Origin: JAGVJT01 sp964471225
Lineage (GTDB): Bacteria > Pseudomonadota > Gammaproteobacteria > Legionellales > Legionellaceae
Length of the DNA: 40,253 bases
Direction of reading: 5' to 3'
Assembly (NCBI GenBank): GCA_964471225.1
Contig: CAYYEZ010000068.1
Span: 1-40,253 of the forward strand
Shown here: piece by piece, positions 30,143 to 39,139 of the stretch
How the letters are laid out: every line of letters begins with the position of its first letter
Numbering within the stretch: position 1 is the first letter of the stretch
Notes under the pieces: model-generated
Database searches by the model: none
Seen by the model: the letters and a program-made list of their open reading frames with translations, nothing else
What the model was told of the DNA's origin: nothing
Position numbers and translations under genes: made by a program

Positions 30143-31774
30143 TCAACAACTTGTGTTTTCAAACGTGTGTAATGCTCTATTAAGATTTAGATTTTTGGAT
30201 GCAAGATGATGCCCAATTCGATCGGCATTCGCCATGATAGTCAGTGTGTGGGATTTTTCTGGTAATGTCGGCAAACATGATCCGTCGACTACATAGATAT
30301 CTTTTAATCCAACAACCTCTCCCCACTTTGATGTTTCTCCGAGTTGAGGATGAATTTTCATTGGCAGTGTACCTGAATAATGAATATCTGCGCCGGGGGC
30401 GCCTAATTTAAAACTTTTGGGTACCAATAGTGCACCAAGATGTCCATAGGTTTTACGTAGCAAGCCAGCAGCTTCACTCATAAGGGCTTCTACAAGTGGA
30501 TCATAATGACCTGTCACATTCAGTGCGTTATTTTCTTTTAATTGTACTTGTGCATGCGTCAACTCACCGGGTAAAAATAGATTGCCAATCACACACGAAC
30601 TCAGTAAACGGTTGAACAAGTCAATGCTATTGGGACGTCCTAAAGGTGCATGGCGTACAAACTCTGATAATAATAAACCGGTTGTGGCGAAGGTTGATCC
30701 AAAGGCGCGCAGAGAGTTTGATAGCTCAAGCGTGAAAGACAATTGACCTAAACCAAATCCTGATTTTCTTGCGGAACCTAATAATTTAGGTATCCAGAGA
30801 AGAAAAGCTGCTGTTGGGCATGATAATAACGGTCGAGGCTCTCGATAATTTAATTTTTTTAAGATGAGTCGGGTGCTGGATAAAGTGCCTGCTGCAAAAA
30901 TAATTTTATTAGCTTGAAACGAGGATTCTCCGTGATTTGATGTGGGGTTACCTAACAATGTCCAGCCTGTTGGATGAGCTATAAAATCTTGTGCAATAAA
31001 TCCGGAAACAAATTTAAAGTTTTTGTATTGATTGAGCTTGACCAGGTCGTGCTGTGCTGAGTACATCGCTTGTTGATGACACCCCCACAAACAATGATTG
31101 GTTCTTTGGCAAGCGCCTCGATCTGAAAGGGGTCTGCTGAGTACTGCGACACGAGATCGACCGATTTTCATTCCCATCTTGTTTAATTTTTTTCTTCGTT
31201 TTACATAATGTGTGAGTAGGTGGGTATGTAGTTTGTCCATCGGAATAGGTGCTTGCGCAAAGGCATCTAGCCCAAAATAATCAGATAAATCATCATCACT
31301 TTGACCGCTAATCCCGATTCTTTTGGATATATCTGCGTAAGATGTATCTAAGTCTGACGCCGGGAACGGGAAAAAAGATAAATCTTTTTCCGAGAATCGA
31401 GCCACGCCACATCCCCATGCATTTGATAGGCCTCCTGTGGATAAGGAGCCAATTGTTGTGAATTTTTGCTCAATGATATGATTCTGTGTGAGAAACTCAT
31501 CAAATACATACGCATGTGTCGGTGCGCGTAATTTTGGAGAAACAGCGTCTAAAGATTTAAGCGCATAAAAGTCTTCCCCAATGATCCATTTCCGTTGTTC
31601 TAATGCCCGAAGGCGTGCAGAGAGATAGTCCTCTTGAGGGAGTGTCAGACTCTGGTGTGCTTTTTTTCCACCATCTACCATCAATACATTTAAACCGGCG
31701 CGCACGAGTGGAAAAGCTACGGAAACACCCGAAGGGCCGCTGCCGATAATAATGACATCAAACTCTGTTTTCAT
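30143..31774 (-). CDS. GMC-family FAD-dependent oxidoreductase
   Basis: This 543-aa flavoprotein opens with an FAD-binding Rossmann motif (IIIGSGPSGVSVAFPLV, then VDGG). Further family features are LSTGGLSNAWGCGVARF in the flavin attachment region, FAAGTLSSTRLIL, and the C-terminal DIYVVDGSCLPTLPEKSHTLTIMANADRIG. The last block gives a His near the usual catalytic position. The substrate is unknown; the family oxidises alcohols and sugars. The gene overlaps the upstream epimerase gene by 17 bases, so the two enzymes very likely act in the same pathway, possibly on a sugar or polyprenyl-linked intermediate given the GT-C-like proteins nearby. Confidence 0.85.
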   Translation of the reverse strand: MKTEFDVIIIGSGPSGVSVAFPLVRAGLNVLMVDGGKKAHQSLTLPQEDYLSARLRALEQRKWIIGEDFYALKSLDAVSPKLRAPTHAYVFDEFLTQNHIIEQKFTTIGSLSTGGLSNAWGCGVARFSEKDLSFFPFPASDLDTSYADISKRIGISGQSDDDLSDYFGLDAFAQAPIPMDKLHTHLLTHYVKRRKKLNKMGMKIGRSRVAVLSRPLSDRGACQRTNHCLWGCHQQAMYSAQHDLVKLNQYKNFKFVSGFIAQDFIAHPTGWTLLGNPTSNHGESSFQANKIIFAAGTLSSTRLILKKLNYREPRPLLSCPTAAFLLWIPKLLGSARKSGFGLGQLSFTLELSNSLRAFGSTFATTGLLLSEFVRHAPLGRPNSIDLFNRLLSSCVIGNLFLPGELTHAQVQLKENNALNVTGHYDPLVEALMSEAAGLLRKTYGHLGALLVPKSFKLGAPGADIHYSGTLPMKIHPQLGETSKWGEVVGLKDIYVVDGSCLPTLPEKSHTLTIMANADRIGHHLASKNLNLNRALHTFENTSC

Positions 31775-33017
31775 TATTCACACTCAACTTTATTAGTGGT
31801 TGAAATATACAACGCAATAAACGCCAACCTAATTCACTGATACCTATTTTGATTAAAAATAAAAAAGCTCGTTTTCTGCCTGCAGGGAACGTAAGAAATC
31901 GTGTGGCACCTTCTGGTGTTGATTCGGCCAGTAATGTTGCAGCATCTATTCTCCATGAAAATTCGTCACCGAGAGAGGTATGTTTCCAATCTTTAGGGTG
32001 AAGTAGCGCGATTAGACTGGGATACGAAAGAAAAAGCTGCGGAAGATTGAATGGAACACCGTGCCGCATAGTTTCAATCGCTCGCACATAATGACGTAAT
32101 GTAACAGGGTGTGCTGTTCTTTTTTTAAGGATGTAAGAAAATAATGCATTGGCCTCTAAAAGTAAACAACGCCTTTTTACCTCAAAACCAAATGGACGCA
32201 GTGTGATATTGAGTGCTTCAAGCGATGCTTTCGGTTCCATTGTAGGTAGATCTAGCAGCGAGTTTAAGCGGTTAAATCCGCTGATGTTTTTTAGCATAGG
32301 ACTTACGGCGCGAATGACTGCAACCGGTATTGGTAGATAATATTTACGACGGCGAAGTTTATATTTTGCAATATATTTCAAAAAACTAGAGAATGTTACT
32401 GACGTAGTATCACCTAAACAATATACGCCGGATGCATGATTTTCATTTTCAATAAGTGTGAGTAATCCTTTAATTAAATCATCGATATGAATCGGCTGAA
32501 TGTGCGGTGAAGGTAAAAATGAAGGGATAATCGGTAGTTTATCAACAAAATCAATTAAATGACCATATAGCCCTTGTGTCGCGCCACCATATACTTGACC
32601 TGGCCGTACAACCCAACCGCCGTGATGAATGACCTCTTGCTCAATTTTCCATTTAATACGTCCATACGCTGTTGGAGCATGTTCTCGTGCTGTTTGACTA
32701 GACACAAAAATAAAGCGGGCACCAATCTCAAGCGCACTTTGTAGCAAATTCCGTGCGGACTCCACTTCTTGTAACTCATTTTGAGGGCAGCTTTGTGTGT
32801 AGGCTGCGAGGTGTACAATGACATCAATATCTTCAGGCAGCTCAATAGGGGCTGTCGCGTCTAAATCGAAAAACATCCATGACACATTAGGTTGGTTAGA
32901 TGGTTTTCGAGATAAGGCGAGTATTTTAAAATCTCGCTTTAATGCATCAGAAATGAGTGCGTTTCCAATGTAACCATTTGCACCAGTGATTGCTAATTTT
33001 ACAGAGGAGACTGTCAT
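31758..33017 (-). CDS. NAD(P)-dependent epimerase/dehydratase (extended SDR) with C-terminal extension
   Basis: A 419-aa protein. The first 270 residues are an extended short-chain dehydrogenase: TGANGYIGNAL for NAD binding, HLAAYTQSC, VSSQTAREHA and the catalytic YGRIK (YxxxK). The downstream part (about 275-419) is not part of a standard SDR; it looks helical, with two hydrophobic segments (FLFLIKIGISELG and LLRCIFQPLIKLSV), so it may anchor the enzyme at the membrane. The ATG at 33017 is chosen because the Rossmann strand begins seven residues later. It is the first gene of a two-gene operon with the GMC oxidoreductase. Confidence 0.83.
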   Translation of the reverse strand: MTVSSVKLAITGANGYIGNALISDALKRDFKILALSRKPSNQPNVSWMFFDLDATAPIELPEDIDVIVHLAAYTQSCPQNELQEVESARNLLQSALEIGARFIFVSSQTAREHAPTAYGRIKWKIEQEVIHHGGWVVRPGQVYGGATQGLYGHLIDFVDKLPIIPSFLPSPHIQPIHIDDLIKGLLTLIENENHASGVYCLGDTTSVTFSSFLKYIAKYKLRRRKYYLPIPVAVIRAVSPMLKNISGFNRLNSLLDLPTMEPKASLEALNITLRPFGFEVKRRCLLLEANALFSYILKKRTAHPVTLRHYVRAIETMRHGVPFNLPQLFLSYPSLIALLHPKDWKHTSLGDEFSWRIDAATLLAESTPEGATRFLTFPAGRKRAFLFLIKIGISELGWRLLRCIFQPLIKLSVNNENRV

Positions 33018-33046
33018 TAGAGTCTTTTGTTTTTTTTGTGACGTGT

Positions 33047-33076
33047 AACATATCACAGGTTGATTTTTTAGATCAA
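33047..33076 (-). promoter_or_regulatory. Likely promoter of the epimerase-GMC operon
   Basis: On the minus strand TTGATC (33071-33076) and TATGTT (33047-33052) are 18 bases apart, with TGA before the -10 giving an extended element. A short hairpin (gccac / gtggc) lies just upstream of the -35. Confidence 0.4.
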
Positions 33077-33149
33077 CGCCACTTTATGTGGCTTGTCTTT
33101 ACGGCGTGTCCTCAAAGCACCCGCTGTAAAGCTCTCTTGGGGAAAAGGC

Positions 33150-33179
33150 TTGTAGGGTCGGATAAACTCTTGGTATGAT
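33150..33179 (+). promoter_or_regulatory. Likely extended -10 promoter of the GT-C/TPR gene
   Basis: TGGTATGAT (33171-33179) is an extended -10 element; TTGTAG (33150-33155) lies 18 bases upstream. The leader would be about 80 bases to the chosen ATG at 33266. No RNA gene is recognised in this 248-base gap. Confidence 0.5.
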
Positions 33180-33265
33180 GCCGGTAGTCTTTATCAAGAG
33201 ATTTCCGATGCTTCAAAAGAGATCTTTTTAATGAAATGCTCATTTACTTTAATCTAGAGTTTGGC

Positions 33266-35422
33266 ATGAAATCAGTTAATTTTTTCAAAAATCCTTTAAT
33301 TTTAGCATCACTTTCTTTAAGCATTTTTTTTGTAGCGTTTTTATTACATTACTGCCAAGTTGGCATTGACGTTACTGACGAGGGCTTCTACCTCAACTGG
33401 ATAGCTTATCCATTTTTATATAAAGCATCACATACTCAGTTTGGTTATATTTATCATCCTTTATATGAGCTACTTGGTGAAAATATGGTCCGCCTTCGTC
33501 AAGCGAATATGCTTGTTATGTTAGGTTTGGCCTGGATTCTTTGTGTGCAACTATTGGATTATCTTGCTCAGCATAAGCATGATCTTTTTGGCTCAAAATG
33601 GATTAAATATAGCTTGTCGCTCTCATTGGCTACCTGTGTATTTAGTTTTTTTGGTGTGTGGTGGTGGATTCCCACGCCAAGCTATAACAGTCTAACTGTT
33701 GAGTCACTTTTGATTGCTCTTATTGGGCTTTTTGAAATTATTAAGGATAACAGACTACAACGAGGATGGACGCTATTAGGTCTTGGATGGGTGCTTACTT
33801 TCATGGGTAAGCCTTCATCGGCTTTGTTACTGGTGCCGCTGTCTATATTATTTATAGTCGTGACTCAATACAAAAAAATAGCGATAAAAAATTTTTGCAC
33901 ACTGATTATCACGGCGATGATTGTATTTTGTCTTATTGCTTATCTCATCGATCATTCCGTTTTAACTTTTATTATGCGCTTTAAGCAAGGCGTGAATAAT
34001 ATGGCGCTGCTTTATGATGGAGAAATGTTTCACTTTTTTCCAGACCAGAATTTTTTGCCTGATCAATTGACTCAGACTATATTTTTAGAGCTAGTTGCGT
34101 TGGTATTGATGATTATGGTAATGAGTGCTAAACCCTCATATAAAATACAGAGCGTTTGCTTATTTGGGTTGATACTACTTTCTTTTTCGGTTTGTTTTCA
34201 TTATTACCGAATACCTTTCTACCCCCATCCTATGCAATGCTTTATATTTTTAGCCGTACCTTTGGCAATGATCATCATGTGGTGCATTGAGAAGTTTTTT
34301 GTAAGGTCGAGAAGCGATGAATTTATTTCAACTCAACATGCAACACAAGATTATCTTTTAGCAATTTTTTTATTGCTCATGCCTTATCTATTTTCATTCG
34401 GTACAAAAGGTGATGTATGGATGAATGGGTTACGCATGGGATTATTTTGGACACTGTCCGTGTTGGTTCTCATTAACCGCTCTAACGCGAGTTCTTTTTT
34501 CAAATCACGATGGGTGATCAGTGTCGTATTATGCAGTCAATGCATCACTGTTCTCTTAGTGGAGTTTGGAATGGAATATCCCTATCGACAGGGGCAATCT
34601 ATTTTTACGCAAACAAAAACGATAAAAATACACAATGATAAAGGAAAAGTTGTCAGTCAAATCACACTCTCTGATAGCAGTTTTTATTATATGGAGCAGC
34701 TTAAGCAAATAGCTTTCTCTAATGGTTTTCATTATGGTGACCCCATGATCGATTGGACTGGCTCTTCTCCTGGAGGGCTTTATCTGTTGGGTGCAAAACC
34801 TATTGGTGCCCCCTGGTATATTGATGGTTTCGAAGGTTCAACGGACTATGTACTTAGTGTTTTATCTCAAACCCCATGTTCTGAACTCAGTAAGGCTTGG
34901 GTATTAACTTCGTTGGATAGTTATGGTAATTATTTTCCTTATCATCCCCGTCTCCTTGATGCTTCTGGGCTGTCGCAAAACTTATTTGATATTATCCCTC
35001 AAGGGATCAAGGGTGGTTATTATAGATTTGTCAGTCAACTGATGAAGCCTACAAAAAACGATAAAGAGCGTTTGGAAAAATGTATCGCAATGCATCAAAA
35101 ACAGGAAGACGCATATGCCACAATCGCACAGATATGGCCTCATTCTCTTCCTCTGTCAAAGCGAATTTATAATCGGGCATTAAGTTTGATAGAGCAACAT
35201 CAAACGAATGAAGCTATTACTTTATTGAAAAACGCAACGATAATAAATCCCGGCGATCCTTATTTGTATAATGTATTATGCGTCGCTTATGGTTTAGAAA
35301 AAAAATATACTCAAGCTATTCAAGCGTGTGATGCAGGTTTATCAATAGATCCAAATATATCGCTTATCCAGAATAATCTGGGATGGGTGACGAACGAGAA
35401 GCAAGCTGAAATATTAAATTAA
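33266..35422 (+). CDS. GT-C-like polytopic membrane protein with C-terminal TPR-like repeats
   Basis: This 718-aa membrane protein has about ten to eleven hydrophobic spans up to residue ~445. The first outside loop holds DVTDEGFYLNW (Asp-Glu pair at residues 38-39), a typical position for the acidic residues of GT-C glycosyltransferases. A soluble part follows, ending in TPR-like helices (about 620-710: ALSLIEQHQTNEAITLLKNATIINPGDPYLYNVLC, then AIQACDAGLSIDPN, quoted in parts). The ATG at 33266 (GAG six bases upstream) is preferred over the one at 33236. The substrate is unknown. It diverges from the epimerase-GMC pair, and all three may serve one glycoconjugate pathway. Confidence 0.7.
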   Translation: MKSVNFFKNPLILASLSLSIFFVAFLLHYCQVGIDVTDEGFYLNWIAYPFLYKASHTQFGYIYHPLYELLGENMVRLRQANMLVMLGLAWILCVQLLDYLAQHKHDLFGSKWIKYSLSLSLATCVFSFFGVWWWIPTPSYNSLTVESLLIALIGLFEIIKDNRLQRGWTLLGLGWVLTFMGKPSSALLLVPLSILFIVVTQYKKIAIKNFCTLIITAMIVFCLIAYLIDHSVLTFIMRFKQGVNNMALLYDGEMFHFFPDQNFLPDQLTQTIFLELVALVLMIMVMSAKPSYKIQSVCLFGLILLSFSVCFHYYRIPFYPHPMQCFIFLAVPLAMIIMWCIEKFFVRSRSDEFISTQHATQDYLLAIFLLLMPYLFSFGTKGDVWMNGLRMGLFWTLSVLVLINRSNASSFFKSRWVISVVLCSQCITVLLVEFGMEYPYRQGQSIFTQTKTIKIHNDKGKVVSQITLSDSSFYYMEQLKQIAFSNGFHYGDPMIDWTGSSPGGLYLLGAKPIGAPWYIDGFEGSTDYVLSVLSQTPCSELSKAWVLTSLDSYGNYFPYHPRLLDASGLSQNLFDIIPQGIKGGYYRFVSQLMKPTKNDKERLEKCIAMHQKQEDAYATIAQIWPHSLPLSKRIYNRALSLIEQHQTNEAITLLKNATIINPGDPYLYNVLCVAYGLEKKYTQAIQACDAGLSIDPNISLIQNNLGWVTNEKQAEILN

Positions 35423-35458
35423 ATAAAGTTTAGTCACACAAATAACCTGTATTGTTTA

Positions 35459-36379
35459 TCAAGAAGATGCATTGACTTCGCCAGTACCGAGTAATGCATT
35501 TGCAACTTTTGAGAGATTTCTTCGCTTGAGTGTTTTACAGATGGAATCTCCGATTTGTGCGACTTTATAGATGTCGACACCTGTTTCAATATTAAGACCA
35601 TGCATAAGATAAAGCACATCTTCTGTCGCAACATTGCCTGTTGCTCCGAGTGCGTAAGGACATCCGCCTAGTCCTGCCACCGCGCTGTCAAAGCGATGAA
35701 TGCCCATTTCAAGAGAAGCAAAAATATTCGCGATAGCTTGACCGTAAGTGTCGTGAAAATGCATCGCTGTTGCATCCTGTGGCCAAAGAGACTGGATGAC
35801 GTTGATTAAGTTTATCGTCTGGAGTGGTGTGCCAACGCCGATCGTATCGCCAAAACTGATTTCATCAATCTCAAAAGGTAAGAGTTGATGAATCACCTCA
35901 CAGACTTGCTCCGGCATAATCATTCCCTCGTAAGGGCATCCGAGTACGCATGAAATATATGCTCGTATTGTAATATCGTGTTTTTTGGCTAGATCAACAA
36001 CAGGTTTAAAACGTTCGATACTTTGTTGTATTGAGCAATGAATATTTCTTTGATTAAAAGACTCACTCGCAGCGGTGAATAATGCAATGTGCTGAATGTG
36101 TTGCTTGAGTGCAAGTTCTAATCCGTGTTGGTTCGGGACAAGTGCCGAATATGCCACACCTGGATTTTTTTGAATTTTATCATAAACTTCAATGCTATCC
36201 GTGAGTTGCGGGATAGCTTTGTGAGAAACAAAACTTGTGACTTCGATGTGTTTTAATCCTGTTTCACTTAAACGATTAATAAACTCTATTTTTTTATCTG
36301 TCGGAACAAAATGTGGTTCGTTCTGTAGACCATCACGTGGACCCACTTCAATGAGAGTGACTTTTGTAGGTAGCGTCAT
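35459..36379 (-). CDS. mvaB: Hydroxymethylglutaryl-CoA lyase
   Basis: This 306-aa enzyme performs the last step of leucine degradation, splitting HMG-CoA into acetoacetate and acetyl-CoA. The active-site opening is EVGPRDGLQNEP. It continues with ALFTAASESFNQRN, YISCVLGCPYEG, ISFGDTIGVG, MHFHDTYGQA and the lyase signature VAGLGGCPYALGATGNVATED with its catalytic Cys. The length is standard. It is the last gene of the liu cluster on this strand, starting eight bases after the carboxylase alpha subunit stop. The name liuE is also used in Pseudomonas. Confidence 0.95.
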   Translation of the reverse strand: MTLPTKVTLIEVGPRDGLQNEPHFVPTDKKIEFINRLSETGLKHIEVTSFVSHKAIPQLTDSIEVYDKIQKNPGVAYSALVPNQHGLELALKQHIQHIALFTAASESFNQRNIHCSIQQSIERFKPVVDLAKKHDITIRAYISCVLGCPYEGMIMPEQVCEVIHQLLPFEIDEISFGDTIGVGTPLQTINLINVIQSLWPQDATAMHFHDTYGQAIANIFASLEMGIHRFDSAVAGLGGCPYALGATGNVATEDVLYLMHGLNIETGVDIYKVAQIGDSICKTLKRRNLSKVANALLGTGEVNASS

Positions 36380-36387
36380 GTCGAGTC

Positions 36388-38355
36388 CTATTCTTCGTGA
36401 ACAGGATCTATACTAGCCAGTATAGCGCCTTCGTTAACTTGTGAACCAATATTAAAAAATACAGCACTCACTCGTCCTGTTTTCGGTGCGTAAATAGTAT
36501 GTTCCATTTTCATCGCTTCAAGAATCATTAAGCTTTCGCCTTTTTTGATGTGATCGCCTTCATTTTTCAAAAGAGCGACGACTGTTGATGGCATGGGTGC
36601 TGATAATCCATGACTCGTTTCTTGTGTTTGTGCGTTATAGTTTGGATTTTCAATGTCAATACGTGTCGTGCCTTTGGCTGTGAAGAGAGTGAGATGCAAA
36701 GGCTTATCTTCAACAATGACCCCTTTGATCGTTTTTTCGTTGAAAGTGAGTTGAAGTTGAGCTTGAGCTTCTGTTTTGATATGAATGAGTTGTGTATTGT
36801 TTCCGTATTGACATACAAAGCTTGATAAATCTTTAGGTGTAATATGGATGGTGTATAACTTGTTGTGAATCCGATATTGTCGTGTCCAGCGGCCTTGCAG
36901 GTAAGTTTGCCATCCAAAAGTAGCTTGAAACAATGCATCTGTTGGGCGCACTTTTAAATAGTCAGCGGCTGCTGCAAATAAATAAGCATTTTCATCGGCA
37001 GTCGTCAAATCGGTGAGTGAATGCGTTGTTAAAAAATCAGTGCTCAAGTGTGCTGCAATAAAATCAGGAGTTTCGATAATCGCTTCTAAAAATGAAAGGT
37101 TTGTTTTGATTCCGGCGACGTGGTAGTGCTTTAATGCGAGTTTTAAACGTTGAATAGCTTGGTTTCGGGTTTCTCCCCAGACGATTAGCTTTGCAAACAT
37201 GGGATCATAAAATTGAGAAATTTCATGATGCTCTTCGACACCCGTATCTATGCGAATACCCTGACCTGATGGAATTTGAAGAAAACTAATTCTGCCGACA
37301 GATGGAATAAAACCTTGATCAGGATCTTCTGCGTAGACTCGACATTCAATGGCATGTCCGTGAGAAGTTAATTGCTCTTGCTTCAGCGGCAGTGGTTTAT
37401 TTTCTGCAATATGTAGTTGCCACTCGACTAAATCTAGATTTGTAATCATTTCTGTGACCGGATGCTCGACTTGCAGACGTGTATTCATTTCCATGAAATA
37501 AAAAGACTCTGATTCAGTGTCTACTAAAAATTCGACTGTTCCCGCACCACGATAGTCAATTGTACGTGCAACCGTGATAGCTGCGTTGGCTAAAGCGTCT
37601 CGAAGTTTGGGGGATAGATTGGGTGCCGGAGCTTCCTCAATGATTTTTTGATGTCGACGTTGAATTGAGCAATCACGCTCGAACAAATGAACCACGTTAC
37701 CATGATGATCAGCCATGATTTGGATTTCAACATGCCTTGGGTTAAGAACAAGCTTCTCAATGAGCATGGTATCATCTTTAAAATAAGCGAGCGCTTCACG
37801 CTTAGCCGCATTAAGCGCTTCTTCAAACTCATTTTTTTGAGACACACTACGCATTCCTTTACCACCGCCACCCATTGCTGCTTTCAAAAGAACAGGAAAG
37901 CCTATTTTTTCTGCTTCTTGGCATAAATGTTCTAATGTTTGTTTTTCGCCATGATATCCTGGTGTGAGCGGTACATTTGTCTTTTCAAGGAGTTGTTTGG
38001 CGAGTTTTTTGGATGCCATCGCATTCATTGCGGCAACAGAGGGGCCGACGAAAATAATTCCCGCTTCTGCACAGGCGTTTGCAAAATCTGGATTTTCAGA
38101 TAAAAAGCCATAGCCAGGATGAATCGCAGAAACTTGAGCTTGCTTTGCAACGGCTATGATGCTCTCAATGTTGAGATAGCTTTGGCTTGCTAAAGCAGGC
38201 CCTACACGCCAAGCTTCATCTGCTAATTTAACATGTAAGCTTGTCTCGTCTGCATCCGAATAGATAGCGACAGTGGTTATCCCGAGGCGCTTTGCTGTTT
38301 TGATAATTCGGCATGCAATTTCGCCCCGATTTGCAATAAGTAGTTTAGTGATCAT
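36388..38355 (-). CDS. liuD: Methylcrotonyl-CoA carboxylase, biotin-carrying alpha subunit
   Basis: This 655-aa subunit combines biotin carboxylase and biotin carrier domains and, with the beta subunit, carboxylates 3-methylcrotonyl-CoA in leucine breakdown. The N-terminal half shows the biotin carboxylase motifs LIANRGEIACRII, SAIHPGYGFLSEN, KAAMGGGGKGMR and ERDCSIQRRHQKIIEEAP. The C-terminus carries the biotinyl domain with the attachment lysine in LILEAMKMEH (about residue 620). The neighbouring beta subunit and hydratase make methylcrotonyl-CoA carboxylase more likely than acetyl- or propionyl-CoA carboxylase. It lies six bases from the hydratase gene. Confidence 0.92.
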   Translation of the reverse strand: MITKLLIANRGEIACRIIKTAKRLGITTVAIYSDADETSLHVKLADEAWRVGPALASQSYLNIESIIAVAKQAQVSAIHPGYGFLSENPDFANACAEAGIIFVGPSVAAMNAMASKKLAKQLLEKTNVPLTPGYHGEKQTLEHLCQEAEKIGFPVLLKAAMGGGGKGMRSVSQKNEFEEALNAAKREALAYFKDDTMLIEKLVLNPRHVEIQIMADHHGNVVHLFERDCSIQRRHQKIIEEAPAPNLSPKLRDALANAAITVARTIDYRGAGTVEFLVDTESESFYFMEMNTRLQVEHPVTEMITNLDLVEWQLHIAENKPLPLKQEQLTSHGHAIECRVYAEDPDQGFIPSVGRISFLQIPSGQGIRIDTGVEEHHEISQFYDPMFAKLIVWGETRNQAIQRLKLALKHYHVAGIKTNLSFLEAIIETPDFIAAHLSTDFLTTHSLTDLTTADENAYLFAAAADYLKVRPTDALFQATFGWQTYLQGRWTRQYRIHNKLYTIHITPKDLSSFVCQYGNNTQLIHIKTEAQAQLQLTFNEKTIKGVIVEDKPLHLTLFTAKGTTRIDIENPNYNAQTQETSHGLSAPMPSTVVALLKNEGDHIKKGESLMILEAMKMEHTIYAPKTGRVSAVFFNIGSQVNEGAILASIDPVHEE

Positions 38356-38361
38356 AAGGGC

Positions 38362-39129
38362 TCACCTCGTTTTATTTAAAAAGGCTAAAATGCCACGCTG
38401 ACCTTCTGCAGAAACTCGACGTTTTGCAATCATTTCAGCCGTTGTGGTTTGTAGCTTCTCGTTAATAGGTTGATATTTGACGGTACGAACAAGCGATTTT
38501 GCTTGACGCATGGCTTCAACCGGAAGCGTTGTTAAATGTTCGATAAACTGGGTTGTCTCTATTTCAAATTGTTCATCAGGAATGACTCGATGAATCAGTT
38601 GTAGTGCAAATGCTTTTTGCGCGTCAAATATTTCCGCTGTCATAAATAAAGCGCTTGTAGCACGTGGACCGATCGCCTCAATAACAAAGGGACTAATGAC
38701 TGCAGGGATGAGTCCTAGTTTTACTTCAGAAAAGCAGAAACGTGCAGATGCGGTGGCAAGTGCAATGTCTGTCGCTGCAATTAGCCCTACACCACCACCA
38801 AATGCCGATCCTTGAATGAGTGATAAAGTCGGTTTTTCCAGATGATAAAGGGTGTGGAGGAGGGCCGCGAGTTTTTGTGCATCGATGATATTTTCTGCCT
38901 CACTCATATCCACCATACGTTGCATCCACTCTAGATCTGCGCCTGCTGAGAAATGTTTGCCACGAGCTTTCAAGACGATAAGATTTACTGTTGGGTTCTG
39001 TGATGCTTCGATGAGATGGTGATGTAGCGTTTCAATAAACTGATCATCAAACGCGTTGTGTTTTTTTGTGCGATTAAGCGTAATGGTACAGACGTGCTGA
39101 TGTTGTTCGATGAGTACTGCGTCTTGCAT
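38362..39129 (-). CDS. liuC: Methylglutaconyl-CoA hydratase-type crotonase
   Basis: A 255-aa enoyl-CoA hydratase/isomerase family protein. Crotonase features are KARGKHFSAGADLEWMQ, SLIQGSAFGGGVGLIAATDIALA (oxyanion-hole Gly pair), and FCFSEVKLGLIPAVISPFV. The ATG at 39129 is chosen because AAGGA lies six bases upstream, while the frame above it is in the beta-subunit region. Its position between the two methylcrotonyl-CoA carboxylase subunits gives the assignment: hydration of 3-methylglutaconyl-CoA to HMG-CoA, the substrate of the lyase downstream. Family membership is certain, the specific substrate is inferred. Confidence 0.9.
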   Translation of the reverse strand: MQDAVLIEQHQHVCTITLNRTKKHNAFDDQFIETLHHHLIEASQNPTVNLIVLKARGKHFSAGADLEWMQRMVDMSEAENIIDAQKLAALLHTLYHLEKPTLSLIQGSAFGGGVGLIAATDIALATASARFCFSEVKLGLIPAVISPFVIEAIGPRATSALFMTAEIFDAQKAFALQLIHRVIPDEQFEIETTQFIEHLTTLPVEAMRQAKSLVRTVKYQPINEKLQTTTAEMIAKRRVSAEGQRGILAFLNKTR

Positions 39130-39139
39130 AAAAAATTCC

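Noticed and set aside
33018..33265. Possible small RNA gene in the divergent gap
   Set aside because: Only short hairpins and two promoter-like elements are seen; no terminator and no recognised RNA family.
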